In this document: piece after piece, positions 52,054-60,160 of the stretch
How the letters are laid out: every line of letters begins with the position of its first letter
How positions within the stretch are numbered: position 1 is the stretch's first letter
NCBI GenBank assembly: GCA_003818285.1
Contig: RPRB01000008.1
Location: 1 to 64,000, forward strand
Source of the DNA: Myxococcaceae bacterium
GTDB lineage: Bacteria > Myxococcota > Myxococcia > Myxococcales > Myxococcaceae
Reading direction: 5' to 3'
DNA length: 64,000 nucleotides
Notes under the pieces: model-generated
What the model saw: only the letters and a program-made list of their open reading frames with translations
Databases searched by the model: none
What the model was told of the DNA's origin: nothing
Translations under genes and position numbers: made by a program

Positions 52054-53256
52054 TCAGTGGAGCCAGCGCCTGAGCGTCGCGTACACCTCGGCCCGGTTGA
52101 GCAGCTCGAAGTGGCCCATCCCGAAGCCGATCCACTGGTGCGCCTCGGGGAACGCCAGGGTCAGCTCCGGCTTGCGGTGCCGCCCGAGCGCGCTGTCCAC
52201 CGACACCAGGCCGTCCCCGGGGAGCTTGCGCCGGGGGCCGGGTGCCGTGCTCGCGGCAATGGCGTAGCACTCCACACCCTCTGGCAGCTTCAGCGTCCTC
52301 CGGGGGTCCCCGCCGTGCGCGAACCGCTCGCGACCTTCCCAGTGCTCGTCCAGGACGAGGCCGAAGCGCATGTCCGTGACGCCTGCGCTGCGAATCTTCC
52401 CCAGCCGTGCCAGCGGAGCGCTGTACCGGCTCACGCCGAGCAGCAGGTCGATCCAGTTGCCGCCGCGCTCGAGCGGCGCGCCGTGGTGGGGCGAGCCAAG
52501 GCAAACCAGCTTGTCCAGCCTCGGCCGCCAGTGGTGTGCCGCGGCCTCGGCATAGTGGCAAGCGCTGCGCGCCACGAGCCCGCCCATGCTGTGGCCGACG
52601 ATCACCAGCTCGTCGAGCTGCACGGGCCACTCGGCGACGAGCTCTTCGAGCACCGCCGCGAAGGCGCGCCCGTTGGTCGAGATGTGCAGGCCGCTGTTGT
52701 AGAGGAGATAGACCGGCGTGTAGCCGAGGTCGCGTGCGAGCGCGGCGCCATGGTCGTGCCCCAGCCGGAGCCACTTCCGGTCGTTCAGACAGGAGCCGTG
52801 GACCAGGAGGAGCAGCTTGCCCCCGGCCTTCGGAAGGAGCGCGCGCAGCGCCCGTCGCCTGCGCTCCAGCGGATGGCCGCCCTGGCGCAGCTGCATCTGG
52901 ATCGCGAGCGGGTTGCCCGTTGCGGCCAGGTAGTCACCGAGCACGCCGTTGAGCACGGCGAGCACGGCTTCCCGCTCGGGCCCGGGTGCGCCTTCGCGAA
53001 CGAGCGGCGCGAGCTGCGCGAGCGCGCGGTCGATGCTGGCGCCCACCAGCTTCGTCACGCCGCGGATACTTCCGTAGACCAGGCCGGTGAGGGCGCGGGT
53101 CGGGGCCTCGAGCGGCCGGCCGAGGACCGCGGGCCCCCCGCCGATGGTGAGGTGCATGGCCTCGACCAGATTGGTGACGCTCCGGGTCGCCTCGATCGCC
53201 AGGCGGCTCGCCCCACGCAGATCGTGGAGGTGGTTGCGCGTCGTCTTCGTCACCAC
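52054..53256 (-). CDS. alpha/beta-hydrolase, lipase-like
   Basis: This 400-residue protein has the lipase box GHSMGG with nucleophile Ser near residue 223, an oxyanion strand KLLLLVHGS near 145-153 and a late His in the GFGMGHFELL region. The fold resembles PGAP1/lecithin-cholesterol-acyltransferase-type lipases. The N-terminal 140 residues are helical and may form a lid or membrane-association region. There is no clear signal peptide. Start GTG at 53256 has GAGG six bases upstream. Confidence 0.85.
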   Translation of the reverse strand: MVTKTTRNHLHDLRGASRLAIEATRSVTNLVEAMHLTIGGGPAVLGRPLEAPTRALTGLVYGSIRGVTKLVGASIDRALAQLAPLVREGAPGPEREAVLAVLNGVLGDYLAATGNPLAIQMQLRQGGHPLERRRRALRALLPKAGGKLLLLVHGSCLNDRKWLRLGHDHGAALARDLGYTPVYLLYNSGLHISTNGRAFAAVLEELVAEWPVQLDELVIVGHSMGGLVARSACHYAEAAAHHWRPRLDKLVCLGSPHHGAPLERGGNWIDLLLGVSRYSAPLARLGKIRSAGVTDMRFGLVLDEHWEGRERFAHGGDPRRTLKLPEGVECYAIAASTAPGPRRKLPGDGLVSVDSALGRHRKPELTLAFPEAHQWIGFGMGHFELLNRAEVYATLRRWLH

Positions 53257-53717
53257 TCGCTACCTCGCTTGGACCGACCCGGGGGGCAGCTTCTCTGTCA
53301 CGGGCCTCGGTGCTTCGCGTTCCTTAACACCGACCGCGCGCTCGAGCGCGGGGCGTGCCCCCACTCCCCCGAGCAGGCCCGCGTCCAGCTCGAGCAGCGC
53401 CCGCCTCCATGGGAGCCGAAACGGCTCGCCGACGTGCTCCGCGTCTGCCCGGGGCGAAGTCCCTCCACCGGGCGGTACTTCTTCGGGGTCATCCGCAGCG
53501 CGCCGCGCACGTGGAGAGCGTCGGAGCTCGTCATCGTGGGGGGCAAGCTGCTCCCCACGCGTCCGGACGCCTCACCACGCTGAACCGTCGCTCTCTACGA
53601 GCCGACGATGCCGAGCACGATGGTGGCGATCCAGCCCGTCGGGTCCGCGCCGGGAATACGGAACGTCCATCCCTGCCCCCTCTACGATCGCCGGGCTGCC
53701 GGATATAGGCTGCCTCG
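53257..53717. other. 461 bases without a supported gene
   Basis: Both strands have open frames, but they are Arg/Pro/Ser-rich. One short stretch on the plus strand (RYFFGVIRSAPRTWRASELVIVG) looks protein-like but has no start, and I cannot place it in a family. The right end has tata-rich bases (53,700-53,706) just before the small gene at 53718. Confidence 0.4.
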
Positions 53718-53942
53718 ATGAAGCTCACGCTGTCGGACCTGCACGCCGGGAACTGGGTCAGGTGCGTTCAGGCGTTCAGCGCGCACCCAGAGGGCGCCCC
53801 GTCGGAATCGACGAGGGTGTCGGTGGGGTCGCTCTGGCAGGTCGCTGCGGTGGAGAGCGAGAGCGTTCTCCTCGAGGACCAGAGCAGCCCTCGGACGGTC
53901 AGGGTCCACAAGGACCGACTGGACCACCTGGTCCGGCACTAG
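53718..53942 (+). CDS. small protein of unknown function
   Basis: This 74-residue frame (MKLTLSDLHAGNWVRCVQAF ... SLWQVAAVESESVLLEDQ ... VHKDRLDHLVRH) looks like a small SH3/KOW-like beta barrel. Composition is balanced, unlike its antisense frames. No strong ribosome-binding site is present. It is an isolated gene between repeat-like sequences. Confidence 0.5.
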   Translation: MKLTLSDLHAGNWVRCVQAFSAHPEGAPSESTRVSVGSLWQVAAVESESVLLEDQSSPRTVRVHKDRLDHLVRH

Positions 53943-53969
53943 GTCCGCCAACCCGTCACTACTCTCTCC

Positions 53970-53995
53970 GGGACGTCCCGTGGGGACGTCCCGTG
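53970..53995. repeat. 13-bp tandem repeat of a palindromic site
   Basis: gggacgtcccgtg occurs twice in direct succession, each copy holding the palindrome gggacgtccc. Two adjacent dyads look like a double operator. Yet it lies between the ends of two convergent genes, where a shared terminator would also be expected. Confidence 0.55.
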
Positions 53996-54098
53996 GCATC
54001 CTGCGTCCGCGGGGTCACCCGGAAACGAGTCTCGTCGCCGCATCGGCCATCGGGGTGGGAAGCGGCCCCGAGGCCGGCGGCGACGAGCGGGTGTCGGC

Positions 54099-55274
54099 TC
54101 AGGCGGCAGGGGCCCTGAGCTGTCCCTTGTCGACCAGAACCTTCCCGTCGACGGTCACCGTCGCCGCGGGCACGAAGCCGATGAAGTTCCACGAGCTCAC
54201 GTCGGAGCCCCCGGCCCAGCTGGTGTCGCCGGCCATGATGCTCACCATCCCCCAGACGGGCGTGGCGTTGACCCTGGTCCCGGCCGGTGCCCGGAGGTTG
54301 GGATTGGTCCCGATGTTCACCACCCCGACGGCATCCTTCGCGCCGCCCGAGCCCTCGTAGTCACGCTTGAACTGCTCCAGAGGTCCACTCTTGGCCTGCA
54401 TCTCGATGATCTTCCCGCCCTTGATCGTCAGCGTCAGCCCGTCGATGGGCTTCTCGTGGTACCAGAAGCGGTCCACCACCACCGTTCCCTCTGCAGTGCC
54501 GGGGACGGCGACCAGGTAGACGTCACCGGCTGGGAGCCAGGCGACGAGGGTCTGCCCCTTCTTCGCCATCTCCGGAGTCACCTGCCCGTCGCTGAAAAGG
54601 ATCGGCCGCCCCTCGATGGACATGGACACCGTCGTGCCGTTGGCAGCGGTGACCGTGAGCCGTTTCCCGGCGAGCCCTCGGACGATGGGGTCCGCGGCCT
54701 CCCTCAGCTTGGCTGGTTCGACGTTGATTCCGTTCCAGTAGAGAGAGGAGAGCTGCGCCGGCGTGATGCCGAAGCGCTTCGCTCGCCAATCGGCAGGCTC
54801 CATCCCGTTCCCGAGGTTGATGGCCTTGATTCCACCCTTGGTGTAGGCCGCGTTCGCCTCCTGGAAGGCCTTGCCGCGCGCTGCGAGCCGTGCGGGGTCG
54901 ACGTCGCTGCACAGCCGAGGATTGGTGCCGGGTGAGACCGAGATGTCCGCGGTCATCGCGGAGATGAGCTTCAGGGTGGCGGACGCGTTCCCCGCGTCGC
55001 GCTCGGCGGGAACCTCGTGACAGATGCGGCGAACCGACTCGTCGCTGCTCAGCGCGAAGAAGCTCGCCGCCCCGGCCTTCTCGACCTCGACGGCGATCGC
55101 CGTGAGCAGCGGCAGGTCCTTCGTACTTCCCGAGACCCGCACCAGGTCTCCCTGGGCGACACCGGTGCTCTGGACGAGCCGCCTGGCGACTTCCTCCGGA
55201 TTTGGATTTGGCGGGCTCGCCAGCGCGACTGCGCCCCACAGGCACAGCGCGAAGGTCAGACGGTTTCGATTCAT
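54099..55274 (-). CDS. exported M29-type aminopeptidase-like protein
   Basis: This 391-residue protein resembles the thermophilic aminopeptidase (M29) family. VARRLVQSTGVAQGDLVRVSGS opens the N-terminal domain. EGTVVVDRFWYHEKPIDGLTL and GVVNIGTNPNLRAPAGTRVNATPVWG carry the region that supplies metal ligands (Glu, His, Asp) in the family. Residues 1-19 are a signal peptide (FALCLWGAVALAS). Export is unusual for M29 enzymes. I cannot confirm all ligands, so peptidase activity is uncertain. Confidence 0.75.
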   Translation of the reverse strand: MNRNRLTFALCLWGAVALASPPNPNPEEVARRLVQSTGVAQGDLVRVSGSTKDLPLLTAIAVEVEKAGAASFFALSSDESVRRICHEVPAERDAGNASATLKLISAMTADISVSPGTNPRLCSDVDPARLAARGKAFQEANAAYTKGGIKAINLGNGMEPADWRAKRFGITPAQLSSLYWNGINVEPAKLREAADPIVRGLAGKRLTVTAANGTTVSMSIEGRPILFSDGQVTPEMAKKGQTLVAWLPAGDVYLVAVPGTAEGTVVVDRFWYHEKPIDGLTLTIKGGKIIEMQAKSGPLEQFKRDYEGSGGAKDAVGVVNIGTNPNLRAPAGTRVNATPVWGMVSIMAGDTSWAGGSDVSSWNFIGFVPAATVTVDGKVLVDKGQLRAPAA

Positions 55275-55331
55275 GGATTCACTTTCTTGGGTTGATTGCT
55301 CGTCACAGAGCGACCCTTTAGTGAGGAAAGT

Positions 55332-55379
55332 CAAGCGACCAACGAAAACGAGATCTTGAGTCAGGAGATTCCTGAATCG
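55332..55379 (-). repeat. 48-bp dispersed repeat, copy 2 (inverted)
   Basis: This is the reverse-complement partner of 44019-44066: 45 of 48 bases agree, and the three differences cluster in the middle (gcttacc versus cctgact). It lies 58 bases upstream of the aminopeptidase-like gene, so it could sit in its promoter or leader. Confidence 0.85.
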
Positions 55380-55419
55380 AAGGGGGGGTTGGGTGCACGC
55401 AGCTCGCCGACGTGGACGA

Positions 55420-55457
55420 CCACCGGTTTCCAAGAGCAAGAGACAGGAAGCCGGTGG
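55420..55457. other. stem-loop in the leader of the host-attachment-family gene
   Basis: ccaccggtttcc (55420-55431) pairs with ggaagccggtgg (55446-55457) with one G-T pair and a 14-base loop. It lies 77 bases before the start at 55534. No U-tract follows. A regulatory leader or processing site is possible. Confidence 0.4.
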
Positions 55458-55533
55458 ACCCGTGTGCCTCGGACTTGCTACGTCCTGACAGGGTGAGGGG
55501 CCTGGTGGCTCGCCTCTCGTCTTGGAGGCAGCG

Positions 55534-56007
55534 ATGGCGACGGGTCAGGGCAACACGTGGGTGCTGGTGGCGGACGCCCACCACGCACGCATTCTCGAGG
55601 TCGGGGACGCGGGCTTGATGCCACGGCTCCGGATGACGCTGCACGCTCGTCCCGACGGGTCAGCGGCAATCGAGGGCGGGCGCCCGGACGAGGCGGCTGG
55701 CCATGGTGCCAAGACCGGCGGGCCGGAGCACGGCTGGACGACCGGGGACTACACCCCGGGCGAGGCCGAGGAGCACCGCTTCGTGCACGAGCTCATACGC
55801 GGACTCGAGCATGGCCTGGCCGACACGCACTTCCACCACCTCGTGATCGTCGCGCCCCCCAAGCTCCTCGGCATGCTGCGCGACGGTCTGACTCACGAGC
55901 TCGCCCAGCGACTACGGGCAAGCACGCACAAGGACTGGGGACACCTGCCGGACGGCGAGCTGGCCAGCCACGTGCGGAGCCTCGTGGAAATCTGGCCGCA
56001 GCGCTGA
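55534..56007 (+). CDS. host-attachment protein family (PF10116-type)
   Basis: This 157-residue protein matches the family described as required for attachment to host cells. WVLVADAHHARILEVGDAGL starts it, followed by HRFVHELIRGLEHGLADTHFHHLVIVAPPKLLGML. In free-living bacteria the name is misleading; an eRF1-like/baeRF fold with RNA or protein binding is more likely. GGAGG lies five bases before the ATG. Confidence 0.88.
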   Translation: MATGQGNTWVLVADAHHARILEVGDAGLMPRLRMTLHARPDGSAAIEGGRPDEAAGHGAKTGGPEHGWTTGDYTPGEAEEHRFVHELIRGLEHGLADTHFHHLVIVAPPKLLGMLRDGLTHELAQRLRASTHKDWGHLPDGELASHVRSLVEIWPQR

Positions 56008-56073
56008 GCCGGGGAGGTCACACCTCACGCCATGGCCGCTCGGGTCCCTGTCCCATCCTGGCCCCGGCGCGAG

Positions 56074-56496
56074 TCAGGTCGCCGGCTTCGCCACTGGCAG
56101 TCCCAGCATCGCTTCCACGCGCGCCTTGAGGGCCGTGCGCTGGATGTCCTCCCCGCTCAGCCGCTCCGCCGTCTCCTTGCCGCGCTGGAGGAAGACGAGG
56201 GTGGGAATCGCGGTGACCCCGAGCCGCGCCGCGAGGCCCGCGTTGGCCTGGCGTGAAACCTTCAGGAAGCGGACCTTCCCGGCGAACCTCTCGGCGACCG
56301 CCGCGAACCGCGGGCCGAGGGCCTGGCACGCCTTCGACTCCAGGCCGTAGAAGTCGAGCACTACGGGAAGCTCCGCTCCGACCACCTCTGTCTCGTAGTC
56401 CTTCTCGGCCAGCTCCTTCACGTGCTGCGTCACGACCTCCTTCTTGCGCTCCGGGTCCTCGCTCCAGGCGAGCTTCACGTTGAATCGACTGCCCAT
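56074..56496 (-). CDS. thioredoxin-fold protein with a degenerate active site
   Basis: This 140-residue thioredoxin-like protein has LPVVLDFYGLESKACQALGP, where a thioredoxin would have WCGPC; only one Cys remains. The cis-Pro region VTAIPTLVFLQRG and the final GE..ERLSG follow the thioredoxin pattern, and an N-terminal 35-residue extension is rich in charges. The protein cannot do ordinary dithiol exchange. It may be a monothiol or structural variant. Confidence 0.85.
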   Translation of the reverse strand: MGSRFNVKLAWSEDPERKKEVVTQHVKELAEKDYETEVVGAELPVVLDFYGLESKACQALGPRFAAVAERFAGKVRFLKVSRQANAGLAARLGVTAIPTLVFLQRGKETAERLSGEDIQRTALKARVEAMLGLPVAKPAT

Positions 56497-56622
56497 TCGG
56501 AACTGTCCTTTCGGGTGTGGACGGACGAAGCGGGCTGGAAAGAACCCGCTCCTTCCGCGTGATGACTGCTGTTTCGGTTCTATGCGTCGATCGCTGACGT
56601 CGCTCGGGGACGAGGGCGGACG

Positions 56623-56865
56623 TCACCCGACCGCAGCCAGCGCGCGCAGGTACGGGAGCCGACCCGCCCAGTCCATCTCGAAGAAGCCGTGGTCAACGCC
56701 CCAGCGAGCCCATTGGATCTTCTTGCCGTCATGCACCCAGACGACCTGGCGATCGCGCGCGCGCAGGCGCCTCCGTTGGTTGCTGCACCACGAGCGACGC
56801 CCCAGATCGCGCAATCCCGGGATCGCGGTCGCCAGCAACGCTGTCACGTTCGCGATCACGGCCAT
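56623..56865 (-). CDS. doubtful small frame
   Basis: This 80-residue frame starts MAVIANVTALLATAIPGLRD. Its second half (VVWVHDGKKIQWARWGVDHG followed by FFEMDWAGRLPYLRAL) looks like real protein sequence rather than a shadow. There is no ribosome-binding site and no family I recognise. It may be another remnant in this decayed stretch. Confidence 0.3.
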   Translation of the reverse strand: MAVIANVTALLATAIPGLRDLGRRSWCSNQRRRLRARDRQVVWVHDGKKIQWARWGVDHGFFEMDWAGRLPYLRALAAVG

Positions 56866-56877
56866 GCTCGACTCATA

Positions 56878-57430
56878 TCACCGAACCGCTTCGCTCGCCG
56901 GGGGCTCTCGGGCGAGCTCCACCTCGCGGGGGACAAGCTGACCCCGGGTGTCCCATCGACGGGCTCGGTGAGCGTGACCCAGGCGATGACGGGGAGGAAC
57001 GAGACCTGGCCCTCGCTTCCGTCCACGCTCTCGCAGAGCAGCACCTTCAGCCCCAGGTCTCCGGCGGTGAGCGGGCTGGAGGCTCTCGTTGCTTGCGTCG
57101 GGGCTGTCGGCGCGATCACTGGGCGCTCCTCCAGCGGAAGGCCAGGCCCCCCGCGCCAAGGTCTCGCTCGAACCGTGCGAGGACGGACGACCGGCCGAGT
57201 CGTCGGCGACTGGCACCTGGATGACGCCATTCCGCGTGCCCTCGGGGCAGCCCGGCCAAGCGCAGACGAGGAGCGCACCCGAAGCGCGTTGCTGATGCGC
57301 ACGTGGCGCAACTCACCGCGCTCGCAGAGCCCGTACACGGTGGAGGGGTGCACACGCACCTGTGCTGCCACCTCCCGAACCGTCAGGAGATCGCCGGCGC
57401 CGCGCGGATCCGCGGAAGGTTTTCTGGGAC
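56878..57430 (-). pseudogene. excisionase-type HTH remnant followed by a broken copy of the 41211 domain
   Basis: Reading leftward from about 57400, the strand gives LLTVREVAAQVRVHPSTVYG then LCERGELRHVRISNALRV, a classic HTH_17/excisionase-type DNA-binding domain. After it the sequence loses protein character. It then resumes as LGLKVLLCESVDGSEGQVSF, LPVIAWVTLTE, clearly related to 41211-41576, and switches frame near 56930 (continuing VPREVELARE). It is therefore a fused and frameshifted relic. It ends only about 100 bases from the 3' end of tRNA-Asp. Confidence 0.6.
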
Positions 57431-57513
57431 CCTTTCTGGCGTCGCCAGGGAAGGGTGAAGCACAGCCCGGAGACAGCTTTGGATTCCGCCGTCCATCCGG
57501 GGTTCTTACGAAG

Positions 57514-57587
57514 CGAGGAGTACGGGACTTGAACCCGTGACCTCCGGCGTGACAGGCCGGCGTTCTAACCAGCTGAACTAACTCCCC
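57514..57587 (-). tRNA. tRNA-Asp (GUC)
   Basis: A 74-base cloverleaf has acceptor arms GGGGAGT/ACTCCTC, a D-arm with agttcagctggtta, anticodon loop CTGTCAC giving GUC, and T-arm ggttcaagtcc. The discriminator is G, and CCA is not encoded. It lies immediately beyond an excisionase-type remnant, making its 3' end a possible integration site. Confidence 0.95.
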
Positions 57588-57605
57588 AGACGACGCGTCC
57601 TCGAA

Positions 57606-57677
57606 TGGGCGGAACAGGGATCGAACCTGTGACCCTCGCCTTGTAAGGGCGATGCTCTACCGCTGAGCTACCCGCCC
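57606..57677 (-). tRNA. tRNA-Val (UAC)
   Basis: A 72-base cloverleaf has acceptor arms GGGCGGG/TCCGCCC, a D-arm tagctcagcggtagagc, anticodon loop CTTACAA giving UAC, and T-arm ggttcgatcc. The discriminator is A with no encoded CCA. It lies 18 bases before tRNA-Asp on the same strand, so the two are probably one transcript. Confidence 0.95.
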
Positions 57678-57799
57678 GGTCCCGGCTCCGCTCCTCGACG
57701 ACGGGGGCGCTTGTACGGTCCCGGTTCCAGCTGTGTCAAGGCGAACGGTCGCAAGTTGTGCCTATCGCGCGCCCGCTCGCCCGCAGCAGTCTATACCGC

Positions 57800-58615
57800 A
57801 TGGACACTCGCACCGCTGCCGCCCAGTTCCGGACCCTCCACCAGGGGCCGCAACCACTCCTCCTTCCGAACGCCTGGGACGCCGGGAGCGCTCGCCTCAT
57901 CGAGGCCTCCGGCGCCCGGGCCATCGCCACCACCAGCGCCGGCCTGGCCTGGGCCCGCGGCTACGCCGACGGAGGCGCGCTGCCCGTCCAGTTCCTCCTC
58001 GCCACCGTCACCGAGATCGCCCGGGTCATCCGGGTGCCGCTCACCGTCGACATGGAGGCCGGGTACGCGGACGACCTCACGGCCATCGCCGAGAACGCCC
58101 AGGTGCTGGCGAGCGCCGGCGCGGTCGGCATCAACCTCGAGGACGGGGCGGATCCGCCCGAGGTCCTCTGCGAGCGCATCGGCGCCACCAAGCGCGGCGC
58201 GGCCCGGGCCGGGGTGGACCTGTTCGTCAACGCCCGCTGTGACGTCTACCTCCGGGCTCTCGCTCCGCCCGAGCGCGCGGTGGAGGAGTCCATCTCCCGC
58301 GGCCTCCGGTACCGCGAGGCCGGCGCCGACGGTTTCTTCCTCCCTGGGGTGACCAGGCCCGCGGAGATCCGCCAGGTGGTCGCGGCTGTGCCGCTCCCCC
58401 TCAACGTGCTCGTTCGCGCGGGCCTGCCGCGGGTGTCCGAGCTCGCCGCGCTGGGCGTTCGCCGCATCAGCGCCGGATCGGGCATCGCCAGCGCGGTGCA
58501 CGGCCTCACCCGCCGCGGGGTCCGGCAGTTCCTCGACACCGGCACCTACGACGCCATCCTCGACGGCGCCGTTCCTTACGCCGAGCTGAACGCGCTGTTC
58601 GGCGAACGTCCGTGA
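57800..58615 (+). CDS. isocitrate lyase/PEP mutase superfamily protein
   Basis: This 271-residue protein has the family's TIM-barrel landmarks: LLLPNAWDAGSARLIEASG, ATTSAGLAWARGY, VDMEAGYADD (metal-binding Asp and Glu) and GINLEDG. The typical KKCGH loop of isocitrate lyase is absent, as in the oxaloacetate-hydrolase/2,3-dimethylmalate-lyase/phosphonate-type relatives. The exact reaction is unknown. I chose the ATG at 57800. Its TGA overlaps the GTG of the next gene. Confidence 0.88.
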   Translation: MDTRTAAAQFRTLHQGPQPLLLPNAWDAGSARLIEASGARAIATTSAGLAWARGYADGGALPVQFLLATVTEIARVIRVPLTVDMEAGYADDLTAIAENAQVLASAGAVGINLEDGADPPEVLCERIGATKRGAARAGVDLFVNARCDVYLRALAPPERAVEESISRGLRYREAGADGFFLPGVTRPAEIRQVVAAVPLPLNVLVRAGLPRVSELAALGVRRISAGSGIASAVHGLTRRGVRQFLDTGTYDAILDGAVPYAELNALFGERP

Positions 58616-59025
58616 GCGCCCCCGACCTCCTCCTCCGCCCGGTGGGCGTCGTTCGGTCCGAGCTCCGCGACCGCGAGCTCGCGCCGATGCAGGGCAGCGA
58701 GGGTGCACCCGATGCGTGGATCGAGCTCGTGCCCGAGGTGGTGACCGCCGCGTCCTCCCTTGCGCCGGGGGACGGGCTGCTGGTGCTCACCTGGTTTCAC
58801 CAGGCGGACCGGACAGTGCTCGAGGTCCATCCTCGCGGAGACCGCGCGCACCCGTTGACCGGGGTCTTCTCCACCCGCTCGCCGGACCGTCCGAACCCGG
58901 TGGGCCTGCACCGGGTGCGGGTCCTCGCCGTCGAGGGCCACCGCATCCGGGTCGGTCCGCTGGAGGCGATCGACGGAACGCCGGTCATCGACCTCAAGCC
59001 CAGCCTTCGTACGGACGGGGGCTAG
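58612..59025 (+). CDS. TrmO (TsaA)-like tRNA t6A37 methyltransferase
   Basis: This 137-residue protein matches the TsaA/YaeB-type family that N6-methylates t6A at position 37 of threonine tRNAs. It has LRPVGVVRSELR at the start, GLLVLTWFHQADR, and the core FSTRSPDRPNPVGLHRVRVL. The GTG start overlaps the upstream stop (GTGA). The length is short, since it lacks the C-terminal extension of E. coli TrmO. Confidence 0.85.
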   Translation: MSAPDLLLRPVGVVRSELRDRELAPMQGSEGAPDAWIELVPEVVTAASSLAPGDGLLVLTWFHQADRTVLEVHPRGDRAHPLTGVFSTRSPDRPNPVGLHRVRVLAVEGHRIRVGPLEAIDGTPVIDLKPSLRTDGG

Positions 59026-59068
59026 ACGTCCTCGCCAGCCCGGGGTCGTTCCTGGTACGTCCGGGCCC

Positions 59069-60112
59069 GTGAACGATCGGCTCCTCCGCGCCGCGCGCCG
59101 GCAGCCCGTGGACGTGACCCCGGTGTGGATCATGCGCCAGGCCGGGCGCTACCTCCCGGAGTACCGGGCCGTTCGCGAGAAGATCGACTTCCTCCCGCTG
59201 TGCAAGACGCCCGATCTCGCCGCCGAGGTGACGGTGCAGCCGGTCCGCCGTCTCGGCGTGGACGCGGCGATCATCTTCTCCGACATCCTCATCCCCACCG
59301 AGGCGATGGGGATGGAGCTCGAGCTCGGCGACCGGGGGCCACACTTTCCCTCGCCGCTCCGGACCGCGGCGGACATCGAGAAGCTCGCGGTTCCCGATCC
59401 GGTCGAGCGGACCGGCTTCGTCGCCGAGGCCATCCGCAAGACCCGGGCGGCGCTCCACGATTCGGTGCCGGTCATCGGCTTCGCCGGCGCGCCCTTCACC
59501 CTCGCCGCCTACATGGTCGAGGGCGGCGGGTCGAAGACCTTCATCCTCATCAAGCGGCTCCTCTTCGAGCAGCCGAAGGTGGCCCACGCGCTCTTCGACC
59601 GGCTCACCCGCACCCTCATCCCCTACCTCGAGATGCAGGTGGAGGCCGGCGCGCGCATCGTGCAGATCTTCGACAGCTGGGGCGGAGAGCTGAGCCCGCG
59701 CGACTTCGAGTCCTTCAGCCTGCCGTACCTGACCCGGATGGTGCAGGCGGTCCAGGCGAAGGGCGTTCCGGTCATCGTCTTCGGCACCGCGATGTCCACC
59801 CACCTGCCCCTGCTGCGGCGGACGGGAGCGGACGTGATCGGCTGCGACTGGCGCATCGAGCTCGACCAGGCCCGCGCCCTGGCCGGTCCCGACGTGGCGC
59901 TCCAGGGCAACCTCGATCCGCTGGCGCTCTTCCTTCCGCACGCCGAGCTGGAGCAGCGGGTGGCCGACATCCTTCGTCGCGCCGGACCGGTGGGACACAT
60001 CTTCAACCTCGGGCACGGGATTCTCCCGCCCACCTCACCGGACGCGGCGAAGCACCTGGTCGAGACGGTGCACCGCCTCGGCTGTCACGTCACCGCGCCG
60101 CCGACGCCCTAG
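59069..60112 (+). CDS. hemE: uroporphyrinogen decarboxylase HemE
   Basis: This 347-residue cytosolic enzyme of haem biosynthesis removes four acetate carboxyls from uroporphyrinogen III. The signature PVWIMRQAGRYLPEYR is intact, as are FSDILIPTEAMGMEL and FDSWGGELSP. GHGILPPT near the C-terminus closes the active site. The start is GTG at 59069. The length is normal for the family. No other haem gene is within the window. Confidence 0.97.
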   Translation: MNDRLLRAARRQPVDVTPVWIMRQAGRYLPEYRAVREKIDFLPLCKTPDLAAEVTVQPVRRLGVDAAIIFSDILIPTEAMGMELELGDRGPHFPSPLRTAADIEKLAVPDPVERTGFVAEAIRKTRAALHDSVPVIGFAGAPFTLAAYMVEGGGSKTFILIKRLLFEQPKVAHALFDRLTRTLIPYLEMQVEAGARIVQIFDSWGGELSPRDFESFSLPYLTRMVQAVQAKGVPVIVFGTAMSTHLPLLRRTGADVIGCDWRIELDQARALAGPDVALQGNLDPLALFLPHAELEQRVADILRRAGPVGHIFNLGHGILPPTSPDAAKHLVETVHRLGCHVTAPPTP

Positions 60113-60160
60113 GAGCCGTCGCGCTGTTCATCAACACCTCTCAGTTCATCGGAGGCAGTC

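Noticed and set aside
55478-55520. Possible second cupin tail near 55490 because cctcaccctgtc matches 41645-41660
   Set aside because: The shared string is only about 12 bases and the surrounding frame has no cupin pattern.
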